Position numbers and translations under genes: made by a program. Shown one piece after another: positions 29,054 to 38,240 of a stretch of 39,737 bases of DNA (its first letter is position 1; each line of letters begins with the position of its first letter). Under the pieces are notes generated by a model that had not been told where the DNA came from, did no database searches, and worked only from the letters and a program-made list of their open reading frames with translations. Source of the DNA: Acidobacteriota bacterium (GTDB lineage: Bacteria > Acidobacteriota > Blastocatellia > RBC074); NCBI GenBank assembly GCA_016789605.1, contig JAEUQO010000018.1, positions 1-39,737 of the forward strand, written 5' to 3'.

Positions 29054-32000
29054 TCAAGAAGCATTTATTTGTGTTTGTTTTCTCCTCCATCGCAAACCTA
29101 GCACGAACAAGGAAACTACTGTTCCAACAACCAGGCAAGCAATTAACCAGGGCGTTAGATGAGTTGATTGCGGCACGGCCGAATTGGCATATTGCCCTTG
29201 GATGACGAATCCAGCCCAGTAATAGGGTGAGCGCCAGCGTTTTTGTTTCAGCATTGCAAGCTGAGCTTGCCTGAGCGCAGCTGCTGGCGAATGTCCTTGT
29301 TTCAAGATTCCTTCATAGAAATGTTGCATCAGTTCTGCCGTGGCATTGTCGTCCACTTTCCACAGAGAGGCGACGACGCTTGCCGCACCCGCATACATAA
29401 AACCACGTGTCAGGCCGACCAGGCCTTCGCCTTTTACGTCTTTGCCCAAGCCCGTGTTGCAGGCGCTGAGCACAACCAATTCCACCGGCAGCGTCAGGTT
29501 GTAAATGTCGAGTTGTCGCAAAAAGCCCTCTTGCGCTTTTCCCTGACGATCAACCAGCGAAAGCACAATGCCCGACATTTCCGGGTGATCGTTGCTCAAA
29601 AATCCGTGCGTTGCCAAATGGATAATGCGAAAGCGACTGAAATCCGTATTCGTAAATGTCGCGCGACTGGCTTCAAAATCCGTGGCGCTAAATCCTTTGC
29701 GCCACGGTGTCAGAGCGAGAATGGCATTGGCTTCTTCCCGCGAAGCATAGAGACGTGGGATTTTGCCGTTGTCTTGTAAGACGCCCACATCACGAAGTGT
29801 TTGCTGTAACTCCGCTGGCGGATCAGAACGTTTTGCAGTTGTTGCGCCAGCGGTTTGTACGCGCTCATCACTTGCCTCAAAAACGGGGTCGGCGAGCACC
29901 GCCACTGCATTTGGCGCTGGTTTGCGCCCGGCGGTTTCCTGCAACAGGATTGCCAGTGCCGACGCCGAAGGTTCATTCACGATCTCATATTTGGCGATCA
30001 AGGGCGCAGCTTCAGCCTCATTGGGTTTCGGCAGTAAAAGCGCTTGAAATGGCAAGTATTGCAAGGCGCCGTCGGCGACAACCAGCAGCCGTTTGCGCGT
30101 TAGTTTGGGGGCGACCTGTTGCAGCAGCATTTGGCTTAGCGTGGCAATTTTCGCCTGAAACTCTGTTTCTTCTCTGACAATGCGTTCTTGATACGCTGCG
30201 ATATTTTCTTGCTGCGTTCTGGGGCGTGCAATGAGCAACTCGTAACAACGGCGCACAAGACTTTCGATTTCGGCGCGTCCTGGCAACACGAAGCTGGCAA
30301 TTTCCGTGCGTGTAATTACCCACACATAGCTGCGCTCTTCGCCCAGCGCGTATTCCAACAAGAGTGAATCTTCGTCCAAAACGCGCTGTTGAATCTCGCG
30401 CAAGCTGAGCGGCTGCGGCTGGGTCAACGCCGCATAGTGCGGGCTGGTTTGCTTGATCTTTACCTTTAACTGATCGTGCTGCGCCGTGAGTTGCGAAATT
30501 TCCCGGGCCAGCGCCTCTGCTTCTTCTGTTTGTTTTCCATTGGCTAGCCGCATATGGCGATCTGCCTTGGCGTTGATTTGCTGCAACAACTCTCGTTCTT
30601 GTTTGAGCAACTCAGCATCCACACCATTGCGAATGCCCGCCCGCCCTTCGCGCAACGATTCCAAGAGCGAACGCGCACGCGCTTTCTCGCTGGCTTCAAA
30701 AGCGGCAACTTCAAATTCTTTTTGCGGATGCGCCCGATGCAGTCGCATCAGAATATCAATGTAAAATTCATACAGGTTATGTGTTGATGCTAGATAAGAA
30801 GACCTGAGTTCTTGGCTGGTAACTTTAATCCTGGACGACTCAAATATTGCCAGCGACAATTCTATTTGTGTCCGCGCTCCGCGGAGATTGTTTCGCTTGC
30901 TCTCTGCGCGTGAGAGGTTATAAAGTGCCTGCAATTCCCCGAAGCGATCTTCTGTCTCGCGGCTTAGTGACAAGGCTTGACGATAAAGGCCAAGTGCTTT
31001 TTGTATCTTTCCACGTGATTCATGAACGTGAGCAATATTGCTCAATGTATACGCTGTTTGCCGTCGATCTTTGCCAGCGCGATTCAATCGTAGTGACCGA
31101 TAATAATAAGTTAGCGCGCTGTCGTTATACCTAGATGTTTCATAAATCATCCCTAGGTACCTCAAGGCAGATGATTCTAAACGTGTGTCTCCTAAGACTC
31201 GAATTAGCTTTAGAGCCTTGGAGTAGTAAGTCAAAGCTTTCAGGTTATTTCCGTTAGATGCGTGAATTTCTCCTATCTTTAATAGTTGGCCCGCTTCTCC
31301 ATTGCGGACGCCCAGGTTTACATATAGCTGCAATGCTTGCTGGTAATATTCGAGAGCCTTGGGCTTATCACCTAACTCACTGTATGTATATGCCAAGCCG
31401 TTTAGAATCATGGCCTCCCCTAATTGATCCTCAAAGGCATGAGAGATTTCTCTTGCTTGGCTGTATAGCTGCAAGGCCTCTTGTTTTCTGTCGAGTTTAG
31501 AGTAAAGGCGTGCAATCGCAGTCAACGCTAGGGACTGTTCCCGCTTATCTGTTAATTTTTGCCAGAGCACAAGCGCCTGATCGAACGACTCAAGAGCATT
31601 TTGTATTTCACTTAAATCAGAGAAGGCGTGGCCAAGCTGCATTAATGCTTGAGCCTGGCCTCGCACATTACTGCTCGTTTGCCAAAGAGATAATGCTTTT
31701 CGATAATGCTCAATAGATTTTGGTAAATCACTCCGAAAGTAATGTATCAAGCCGAAATTAGTATGTGCAGCAGCTTCTATCTGAGAGTCATGTAGCGCTT
31801 GGCCAATGTGTAGTGCCTGATTTACAGCTTCGAACGCTAGCTGAGGGCGGTCGTGAAAAATTATGAGATGTGCGATCTTATTTAGCGTTTCTCCTTCTAG
31901 TCTACGATCCTTTACAGTTTGGCTCAGCTGGAGTGCTTCGTTGTAGTAGCGTCTAGCTTCCCGTGAATTGCCAAGCTGTTGATAGATTTCCCCTATTACT

Positions 32001-32284
32001 AGATATGTCTGAGTTACTTTTTGATAGCTCCTTGCTGATTTCCAATATGCTGCGGCTTCTTCGTACTTTTTGATTGCCTCTAAGGAATGCTGCGAAGTTG
32101 ATTCTTTCTTTAGCTGTTCGCCTTCGGCGAACAGCTTCTCGGCAATGTTGGTTTCTTGAGTTTGACTATTTACGCGAGTGGGATGCGCTGATGACCAACC
32201 ACACAAAAAAAAGAAGGAGACGGCAGCTAACGCTGTGCAAAACTCACGATTATTCATCAAGAGGGCAAAGGGCGATCTAGGCAT
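29054..32284 (-). CDS. Exported TPR-CHAT caspase-like protease with C-terminal membrane anchor
   Basis: A 1076-residue protein. Residues 1-40 look like a signal peptide (basic start, then a hydrophobic run TALAAVSFFFLCGW). About residues 50-480 hold some eleven TPR units (EALQLYSQAREI, KALEYYQQALQLY and similar). A coiled-coil-like linker follows, and the CHAT domain spans about 680-1030 with HLATHGF (H889, H893) and LSACNTG (C942) intact. A membrane helix near 1044-1064 is followed by a basic tail (RWRRKQ). The protease should therefore sit in the periplasm, anchored at the C-terminus. The ATG at 32284 is chosen because GAGG lies 11 nt upstream; GTG 32293 and ATG 32257 are alternatives. It follows the C11 protease gene by 41 bp and precedes the sigma gene. 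Confidence 0.88.
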   Translation of the reverse strand: MPRSPFALLMNNREFCTALAAVSFFFLCGWSSAHPTRVNSQTQETNIAEKLFAEGEQLKKESTSQHSLEAIKKYEEAAAYWKSARSYQKVTQTYLVIGEIYQQLGNSREARRYYNEALQLSQTVKDRRLEGETLNKIAHLIIFHDRPQLAFEAVNQALHIGQALHDSQIEAAAHTNFGLIHYFRSDLPKSIEHYRKALSLWQTSSNVRGQAQALMQLGHAFSDLSEIQNALESFDQALVLWQKLTDKREQSLALTAIARLYSKLDRKQEALQLYSQAREISHAFEDQLGEAMILNGLAYTYSELGDKPKALEYYQQALQLYVNLGVRNGEAGQLLKIGEIHASNGNNLKALTYYSKALKLIRVLGDTRLESSALRYLGMIYETSRYNDSALTYYYRSLRLNRAGKDRRQTAYTLSNIAHVHESRGKIQKALGLYRQALSLSRETEDRFGELQALYNLSRAESKRNNLRGARTQIELSLAIFESSRIKVTSQELRSSYLASTHNLYEFYIDILMRLHRAHPQKEFEVAAFEASEKARARSLLESLREGRAGIRNGVDAELLKQERELLQQINAKADRHMRLANGKQTEEAEALAREISQLTAQHDQLKVKIKQTSPHYAALTQPQPLSLREIQQRVLDEDSLLLEYALGEERSYVWVITRTEIASFVLPGRAEIESLVRRCYELLIARPRTQQENIAAYQERIVREETEFQAKIATLSQMLLQQVAPKLTRKRLLVVADGALQYLPFQALLLPKPNEAEAAPLIAKYEIVNEPSASALAILLQETAGRKPAPNAVAVLADPVFEASDERVQTAGATTAKRSDPPAELQQTLRDVGVLQDNGKIPRLYASREEANAILALTPWRKGFSATDFEASRATFTNTDFSRFRIIHLATHGFLSNDHPEMSGIVLSLVDRQGKAQEGFLRQLDIYNLTLPVELVVLSACNTGLGKDVKGEGLVGLTRGFMYAGAASVVASLWKVDDNATAELMQHFYEGILKQGHSPAAALRQAQLAMLKQKRWRSPYYWAGFVIQGQYANSAVPQSTHLTPWLIACLVVGTVVSLFVLGLRWRRKQTQINAS

Positions 32285-32325
32285 GCTGAGCACCGCCTCA
32301 TCTACATTATTGAGTTAAGAGGCTT

Positions 32326-33951
32326 TTATTTCTTTTTCTTTTTAACTGGTTGAGCAGGCACACTCGCCGCTTTTGGGGGCTTCGCTTTTTTCTTCACACG
32401 GTTGACAGGGAACCACTCAATCGGCGGGTTTTTCATGCTCTCGGTTACGCCGATGACTCCCATGTTTTCAGGCAGTGTGAACCTGTTTTCAGGCAGTGTG
32501 AACCTGTTTTCAGGCAGTGTGAATCTGTTTTCAGGCAGTGTGAACTTTTCCCCTGAGGGCAGTGTTTCGGCAACTGGCTGGGATGTCCGTTCAGGTCTGG
32601 GCTTGAACAACCGATGCTCAATGGGGCTTGCTGCGGAAAGGTCCGGGCGACAGCGGGGCAAGCGACGAGTTGCCTGAACGTACTCGTCAAGAAATTCGCC
32701 CCAGCCTGTACCTCTGGCGAAATCAAGTTGCTTGTAATGAGAAGAAACACGGTTCCAGGGAAAGTAAACTGAAAGCCCATAGGAATATTGCACTGCAGGG
32801 CCACTATGACTAGATATGCGAACGATGCGATCCCCATCTTCGATGGCGCTTTTTATTTTTTTGTAGGCCTTGTCAATCTCTTCGTATTTGTTGCCGCATC
32901 GCTCAGCTATGAGTTGACAAAAGTCTAGTAAGTCTGTGTATTGGTCAAATTTGTACGACTGGGCTTCCCAATGAGCGAGAATAATCGCATCTTGAACGGA
33001 TTTTTCTTTTAGTAGGTTTTTTAGAGTAGAGGCCAGCTCGAATACGCCATCTTTGAGGCGATTGGCGCGATTGGCGCGGAGGTCGCAGGCGGCTAGGTCA
33101 ACGGATAAGCCAGACAAGGCGAAGTCCGAATAGTAAAGGATGTACGTATTGACAATCTTTTCTGCCAACTCCTGTGGCGATAGCTGTGGCTTTTTGGTTA
33201 GAGCTGAGAGAACCCGCTCATATGGCCATCCCGTATTTAACTCAAACCCTTCAGCGCCCACAATGAATTCAACGAGATTGCCCAGGCCCGTGGTACTAGG
33301 CTCATCACTATTTTCAGGCGCCTCGATGTTGGCAAGCGCATAGTACACTTCAGCCATGCTCATCAAGCAGCTATCCAGTCCCAAGATGTCAATGTTACGT
33401 CCTGGCTGCTCCTTATTCAGTTTTGTCTTTACCGTTGTGAATACCTGCTTCAGCTCTCGAATCGTCAGAGAATCACGGGCACCTTCGTCCTTAAGGAAAA
33501 AGTCTTGATCGGCTCCGCTACCATGACCAGACAAAATCACCATATAGTGTTGGGCTTTGTGATTATCAAGCCCATAATTAATGAACTGAAGCAGTGGCTC
33601 TGGCTCACCTGTGTTTATAGGCTCAAACGTTGAATTTGGGCTATCAATAATGCTTAGCGATTTTATGATTCGCCCCCTCTCCTTGATTTTGCGAACCCCT
33701 ATCATGACGGCTTCTTGGGAAAGCTGGTTGTCCTTATCGCCAGAAGAAATGAGATAACCTTGAGCAGGCAAACCATGCGGGGGATCAAAAAGCACTAGTA
33801 CTGTAATTTCTCCCTTCGCACCAAGCCTCTTTGCGCGCTTCATCTCTTTGATTGTGTAAATCATCTCGCTGCTCAGATTGTTGTCGCCTGCCAAGTAAAC
33901 CATGATGGTCCATAGTTTGTCCGTTTCATTTGAACGCTGGGGGGATCTCAT
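32326..33951 (-). CDS. Clostripain-like cysteine protease (peptidase C11) with C-terminal repeats
   Basis: A 541-residue clan CD protease. WTIMVYLAGDNNL at 14-26 is the family N-terminal block, ILSGHGSGAD gives His143 and LGLDSCLMSMAEV gives Cys195. The domain ends near 430 with SYGLSVYFPW and GWGEFLDEY. The C-terminus has four heptad copies of (R/K)FTLPEN followed by a Lys-rich tail (PVKKKKK). C11 enzymes usually cleave after Arg or Lys and often need self-processing. No signal peptide is seen. AAAAAGGA (33966-33959) lies 7 nt before ATG 33951 but only 1 nt before ATG 33957, so the inner start is chosen. Probably cotranscribed with the TPR-CHAT gene. Confidence 0.88.
   Translation of the reverse strand: MRSPQRSNETDKLWTIMVYLAGDNNLSSEMIYTIKEMKRAKRLGAKGEITVLVLFDPPHGLPAQGYLISSGDKDNQLSQEAVMIGVRKIKERGRIIKSLSIIDSPNSTFEPINTGEPEPLLQFINYGLDNHKAQHYMVILSGHGSGADQDFFLKDEGARDSLTIRELKQVFTTVKTKLNKEQPGRNIDILGLDSCLMSMAEVYYALANIEAPENSDEPSTTGLGNLVEFIVGAEGFELNTGWPYERVLSALTKKPQLSPQELAEKIVNTYILYYSDFALSGLSVDLAACDLRANRANRLKDGVFELASTLKNLLKEKSVQDAIILAHWEAQSYKFDQYTDLLDFCQLIAERCGNKYEEIDKAYKKIKSAIEDGDRIVRISSHSGPAVQYSYGLSVYFPWNRVSSHYKQLDFARGTGWGEFLDEYVQATRRLPRCRPDLSAASPIEHRLFKPRPERTSQPVAETLPSGEKFTLPENRFTLPENRFTLPENRFTLPENMGVIGVTESMKNPPIEWFPVNRVKKKAKPPKAASVPAQPVKKKKK
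32464..32547. repeat. Four tandem 21-bp repeats in the C11 protease gene
   Basis: The unit GTTTTCAGGCAGTGTGAACCT occurs four times head to tail, with single-base changes in the last two copies. Each codes one heptad FTLPEN plus Arg or Lys. Copy-number change would keep the frame. Confidence 0.95.
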
Positions 33952-33999
33952 CTTCATATCCTTTTTACTTGAAGTGCTGACATAAGGAGTGGCACAGCT

Positions 34000-34019
34000 A
34001 TTGGAGTGTGTTCTCCAAT
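34000..34019. promoter_or_regulatory. 7-bp inverted repeat upstream of C11 gene
   Basis: ATTGGAG, TGTGTT, CTCCAAT. It lies 50-70 bp upstream of the C11 start codon in a 286-bp gap, a fitting place for an operator. I see no clear promoter boxes next to it. Confidence 0.4.
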
Positions 34020-34237
34020 TAAAGCTAAAGCTCTTGTTGCGCAGGGATTACCGATGCTACGCACCTTTTCAAGAACCCTACTGAGAGAAATAGTTTGAAA
34101 TGCTTCAAAAAGACTTACGTTGACATGGCCAAGCGGAATCTACGCTGCTGCTCTGACCCTGTCAATCTGTCCTGGGCAGACTCTCATAGTTTATGTGATT
34201 GTTTGGCGCAAAGTGTTTCGCCGGGCGGGAAAAATTC

Positions 34238-36196
34238 TTAAATTGTGGTGCGCAGATACAAGCGCCGGTCGTCAATCCCTTTGGCAAAGAGGTAGATGCG
34301 GTTGCCGATGCTGGCGGGAGCCAGGGCGGTATCGGTGGCACCGGGGTTGGGGAGCATTTGCCAGCCGCTCCAAGTGCCGGTTTCGCTGGCGATGTTGACA
34401 TACGGTGCGCGCGAAACGGCGTCTTTGATAAACACGTAAAGCTGACCTTCGGTGGCGGCGGCAGAGATGACGGCGTCAGTGCGGGCCGTGCCGGGGACTT
34501 CAGCCCAAGGAGACCAGTCGCCATCGGCTGTACGCGTTTTGAGCAGGATACGTTTGGAGGTCAGCCCTTTGATAAAGACATACAGTTCGTCTTGAAAGCC
34601 GACGACGGTCGGCGTGACGTCGGTATTGCCTCCGCCCGGAATGGGATACCAGCCGCTCCAATAGCGCCCGCCGGGAGCCATTTCGTTCAGGAAAATCTGC
34701 CGATCCTGGCTAAGCCCGCATAGCACCAAGCGTCCATTGACCAGTGCGCAGGTCGTGGCGGTGTTGGTCAGAAAATCTCCCGGTACGTTTTCCCAGGGCT
34801 GGATCGTTTGCTGGTCTTCGAGGTCATAATAGTACTTGTGCACGATCGCGCCTTCGGGTTTGACGGCGAAGGCATACACACGGTTGTTATGCAGCGTACA
34901 GGCCAACGCATGCGGCGTGCTGATGGAAAATGGATCTTGCACCCAGCCGCGCCATTCACGCGGCGCATCGGGATCAGGCAATTCAGCCGCGCCCTGTCCC
35001 CGGTCGCGCAGACGGTTCAAATACACCAGCCGGTCATTCAGACTTCTGCTGAAAAGCAATACCTGCCCGAGCGCGTCGCTGGCCGCTGCCGGTGCGCGGT
35101 CGGTCGTGAAATTGCCAGGCACCAACGACCAATTGTTCCAGTCGGGAATGCGTGCGCGTTTGATGGCAAACGTGCCGCCTTCGAGTTCCGTGCCTTGCAC
35201 GTTGAAGCCTGAACTGGACCAACGTCCGGGAACACGACCGACTTGTTGTTGGGTGTACCGGTCGTTGGCGGCGTCCCAGTTAACTTCCCACAGATCGCCC
35301 GTCATTTCGTTGACGATCACCAACCGGCCCAAGCGGTTGAGAAATTGACTGGCGCTGACGCTCCACAAACGGTTTTCACGTTCGCGGTCAAAGCAAAGCT
35401 GTGTTTGGTAATAGGTGCCACTTTGGGGCGGAATGAATTCCAGGTGCTCTGCTGCGTAACCGATGTTGGCCAACAAGCTGACTTCCAGATTGGCGCTGAT
35501 GGCAAAGATTTCGCCGCCGTGCGGATCGTCGTCGCCATATCCTTCACAGCCGATGATCAGGTGTTTGGCATAGGGGCCAAACGTCACGGGAGCAATGGCT
35601 GCGCCCTCCAGCCGCAACCGCATATCCAACAGCAACGTGTAACTGCCATCCGGGTCTACCAAATAGATTTTTCCGTTCGCTTCGCTGGCGATCAGTTTGC
35701 CGCCAAATTCTCCTTCGGTGTCGAAGGCGAGCGCACCCCACATGCCGCCGCCCGGCCCAAAATTGGCAAACACATCTGCCAGCACTTCGCCGTTGGACGA
35801 CAGACGTGAAATTTCGGTTTGCGGTCCGCGTCCAACAAAGATGTCGCCAGGCGTGAAGCCCGCGTCAACTGGCGGCCCTGATTCCGGTACGATCGCGATT
35901 TTTGATTCGACTGAGCGATACATTTGATAGCCCGGCGCAAATCGTTGCCGCGTGCCGTTGGGTTGTACGGTATTGAGCACTTGCAACCGGCTGCCGAAAT
36001 CGGGCGCCGCAGGCGACAGCGACACCAACAGGCGATCCAAGCCCGTGTGATAGGCGATGCCTTTGGGATTGACGGTTTCGCCGGGCCGTATGCTTTCGTC
36101 GAAGTCTCCGCGAAAGGCCACAACTTCGGTAAATCGGTAGGGATAGTCCGACGGTGGCAACGTGACGGCAATCGGAGTGGCAAGTGTCGGCGGCAT
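34238..36196 (-). CDS. Beta-propeller protein with lectin-like repeats
   Basis: A 652-residue protein. The N-terminal half reads as an NHL/SMP-30-like propeller (GDIFVGRGPQTEISRL, GKIYLVDPDGSY). The C-terminal half has at least six repeats of a W-x-x-W-x-x-x-P-G type (WNNWSLVPG, WSGWYPIPG, WSPWAEVPG, WSGWQMLPN), each followed by a strand like QLYVFIKD, as in PLL/fucose-lectin-type propellers. No signal peptide is seen. AGGAG at 36206-36210, 9 nt upstream, supports ATG 36196; a TTG 54 bp earlier lies in a hairpin and is rejected. It may bind glycans, but no catalytic residues were recognised. It is upstream of the C11 gene on the same strand. Confidence 0.75.
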   Translation of the reverse strand: MPPTLATPIAVTLPPSDYPYRFTEVVAFRGDFDESIRPGETVNPKGIAYHTGLDRLLVSLSPAAPDFGSRLQVLNTVQPNGTRQRFAPGYQMYRSVESKIAIVPESGPPVDAGFTPGDIFVGRGPQTEISRLSSNGEVLADVFANFGPGGGMWGALAFDTEGEFGGKLIASEANGKIYLVDPDGSYTLLLDMRLRLEGAAIAPVTFGPYAKHLIIGCEGYGDDDPHGGEIFAISANLEVSLLANIGYAAEHLEFIPPQSGTYYQTQLCFDRERENRLWSVSASQFLNRLGRLVIVNEMTGDLWEVNWDAANDRYTQQQVGRVPGRWSSSGFNVQGTELEGGTFAIKRARIPDWNNWSLVPGNFTTDRAPAAASDALGQVLLFSRSLNDRLVYLNRLRDRGQGAAELPDPDAPREWRGWVQDPFSISTPHALACTLHNNRVYAFAVKPEGAIVHKYYYDLEDQQTIQPWENVPGDFLTNTATTCALVNGRLVLCGLSQDRQIFLNEMAPGGRYWSGWYPIPGGGNTDVTPTVVGFQDELYVFIKGLTSKRILLKTRTADGDWSPWAEVPGTARTDAVISAAATEGQLYVFIKDAVSRAPYVNIASETGTWSGWQMLPNPGATDTALAPASIGNRIYLFAKGIDDRRLYLRTTI

Positions 36197-36242
36197 CGGC
36201 TGTGGCTCCTGCGAACGATTGGATTGAGGAAGAGTCGTTTTC

Positions 36243-36295
36243 AGAAACAAACGAAATCAGCAGGCAATTTGCGCGCAAGCTGATTTCGTTTGTTT
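36243..36295. terminator. Perfect 18-bp inverted repeat after glyA
   Basis: GAAACAAACGAAATCAGC (36243-36260) and GCTGATTTCGTTTGTTTC (36278-36295) with a 17-base loop that itself contains TTGCGCGCAA. It begins 35 bp after the glyA stop. A T-run follows on the plus strand only, while the second arm itself is T-rich on the minus transcript. Terminator is the likeliest role. Confidence 0.6.
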
Positions 36296-36329
36296 CGTTT
36301 TTAGCTGGCGGTGACGGCGAGCAACACGC

Positions 36330-37619
36330 TTAATCGCCGTTGGCGCTGGCCCCCAGACTTTGCAGCCGATGGGCATACAGCGGGAAATGCGCGGTCAATT
36401 CTTTAACGCCGCTGATCACGCGTTGGCGCACGGTTTCATCGGCGGGCGCTTGCAACGCTTCGGCGATCAGTGCGGCGATTTGCTGCATTTCTTTTTCGCC
36501 CATGCCGCGTGTGGTGACGGCAGGCGTGCCCAGACGGATGCCGCTGGCTTTGAGCGGTGGATTGCTGTCAAACGGAATGGTGTTTTTGTTAACCGTGATG
36601 TGCGTAGCGTCCAGCGCTTTTTCGGCTTCCTTGCCGGTCAACCCTTTGGCAAACACATCAACCAGAAACACGTGATTGTCGGTGCCGCCCGAAACGATGC
36701 GGAATCCAGCGTTGGCCAGCGCCTGAGACAAGGCTTTGGCGTTGGCCATGACTTGTTGCTGATAGGCTTTGAATTCCGGTTGCAATGCTTCTTTGAAGGC
36801 AATGGCTTTGGCCGCGATGATGTGCACCAGCGGGCCGCCCTGGATGCCGGGGAACACATTGCGATCAAGGTCTTTGGCGTATTGTTCCTTGCACATCACC
36901 AGCCCAGAGCGCGGGCCGCGCAAGGTTTTGTGCGTGGTCGTTGTCACAAAATCGCAATGCGGCACGGGGGAAGGATGCAAGCCGGTCGCGACCAACCCGG
37001 CGATATGTGCGATGTCGGCCATCACCAGCGCGCCGACACTTTGGGCAATGCTGGCAATGCGGGCAAAATCAATTACGCGCGAATATGCCGACGCGCCACA
37101 AACGATCAGCCGTGGTTTGTGTTCCTGGGCCAAACGTTCCATTTCGTCGTAATCAATCGTCTCGTCTTCGCGGCGCACGTGATAAGCGATGACGTTGTAC
37201 CCTTTGCCGGAAAAATTCAGCGGATGGCCGTGCGTCAGGTGTCCGCCGTGAGCCAAATCCATGCCCAGCACGGTGTCGCCCGGCTGACAAGCGGTCAGAT
37301 ACACAGCCATGTTGGCCTGGCTGCCGGAATGCGGCTGGACGTTGATGTGTTCAGCGCCAAACAGTTCTTTGGCGCGGCTGATGGCCAGGTTTTCGACGAC
37401 GTCGGTGAATTCACAGCCGCCGTAATACCGTTTGCCGGGATAGCCTTCGGCGTATTTGTTGGTGAAGACCGAACCGGCGGCTTCGAGTACGGCTTCGGAG
37501 ACAAAATTTTCCGAAGCGATCAACTCCAAGCCGTCGTTTTGGCGGCGCGTTTCGTTTTGAATGGCGGCGTAAATTTCCGGGTCTGCTTCGTGTAACGGAC
37601 GTGAATGAAAGTTCTGCAT
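36330..37619 (-). CDS. glyA: Serine hydroxymethyltransferase
   Basis: A 429-residue PLP enzyme that converts serine and tetrahydrofolate to glycine and 5,10-methylene-THF, the main source of one-carbon units. LELIASENF near 31-39, [15 protein letters not shown] near 56-70, and [14 protein letters not shown] with the PLP Lys231 are visible, all in normal positions. It starts 6 bp after the rpiB stop, so the two form an operon. Followed by a long hairpin. Confidence 0.97.
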   Translation of the reverse strand: MQNFHSRPLHEADPEIYAAIQNETRRQNDGLELIASENFVSEAVLEAAGSVFTNKYAEGYPGKRYYGGCEFTDVVENLAISRAKELFGAEHINVQPHSGSQANMAVYLTACQPGDTVLGMDLAHGGHLTHGHPLNFSGKGYNVIAYHVRREDETIDYDEMERLAQEHKPRLIVCGASAYSRVIDFARIASIAQSVGALVMADIAHIAGLVATGLHPSPVPHCDFVTTTTHKTLRGPRSGLVMCKEQYAKDLDRNVFPGIQGGPLVHIIAAKAIAFKEALQPEFKAYQQQVMANAKALSQALANAGFRIVSGGTDNHVFLVDVFAKGLTGKEAEKALDATHITVNKNTIPFDSNPPLKASGIRLGTPAVTTRGMGEKEMQQIAALIAEALQAPADETVRQRVISGVKELTAHFPLYAHRLQSLGASANGD

Positions 37620-37625
37620 TGTGAT

Positions 37626-38072
37626 TCAACCTGCCTGTTCGAGTTTAGCGATCTTTTCGACGCGCGCCGTGTGGCGTCCGCCTGCAAAATCGGTCGTCAA
37701 GAATGCGTGGACAATTTGTTTGATGGTTTCCGGAGCGGTCGTGCGTGCGCCGATGGCGACGACGTTGGCATCGTTGTGTTGCCGCGCGAGCTGGGCGGTT
37801 TCCTCGCTCCAGGCCAGCGCCGCGCGAATGCCAGGCACCTTGTTGGCGGCGATTTGCATGCCGATGCCGCTGCCGCAAACCAGAATGCCGCGTTCGGCTT
37901 CGCCGCGTGCGACGGCGTGCGCCACGGCGGCGGCATAATCTGGATAATCTACGGAATTTTCAGAATCCGTGCCCAGGTCTGCAAAACCGATGCCCAGTTC
38001 GGTCAACGTTTGTTTGATTTCTTCTTTGCCTTGAAAACCGGCATGGTCACTGGCAATCACCACTTTGGTCAT
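37626..38072 (-). CDS. rpiB: Ribose-5-phosphate isomerase B
   Basis: A 148-residue enzyme that interconverts ribose 5-phosphate and ribulose 5-phosphate. The N-terminus VVIASDHAG holds D9 and H10, GILVCGSGIGM holds Cys66, and ARQHNDANV holds His99, all expected active-site positions. ATG 38072 gives the normal family start; a longer in-frame ORF adds 33 unrelated residues and is rejected. First gene of the rpiB-glyA operon, divergent from the glycosyltransferase at the right edge. Confidence 0.95.
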   Translation of the reverse strand: MTKVVIASDHAGFQGKEEIKQTLTELGIGFADLGTDSENSVDYPDYAAAVAHAVARGEAERGILVCGSGIGMQIAANKVPGIRAALAWSEETAQLARQHNDANVVAIGARTTAPETIKQIVHAFLTTDFAGGRHTARVEKIAKLEQAG

Positions 38073-38176
38073 AGCGTTTGCGCTTTCCGGGGAGATGGGG
38101 TTGGGTCGTTGAGGCGATATGCTACCGCAGGCTTTACGCGCTTGTCGAATGATCATTTTGACTGGCAGCAATCGCG

Positions 38177-38205
38177 TTGCAGATTGCCGTCTTGATCCGC
38201 ATACT
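38177..38205 (+). promoter_or_regulatory. Possible promoter of the right-edge glycosyltransferase
   Basis: TTGCAG, 17-bp spacer, CATACT (four matches in each box), 35 bp before the start codon. Weak support. Confidence 0.3.
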
Positions 38206-38240
38206 CTGGGCCTGATTTTGCAAGCTCACGTCAAGACACA

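Noticed and set aside
32464..32547. 21-bp repeats as a CRISPR array
   Set aside because: The copies are directly adjacent without spacers and code heptads of the C11 protease.
25957..33951. Type III-E CRISPR (Craspase) locus because of TPR-CHAT next to an ECF sigma
   Set aside because: No gRAMP/Cas7-11, Cas1 or repeat array is present, and this CHAT protein is predicted to be exported.
36360..37595. 411-codon plus-strand open frame
   Set aside because: Exact antisense of glyA with no recognisable domain.
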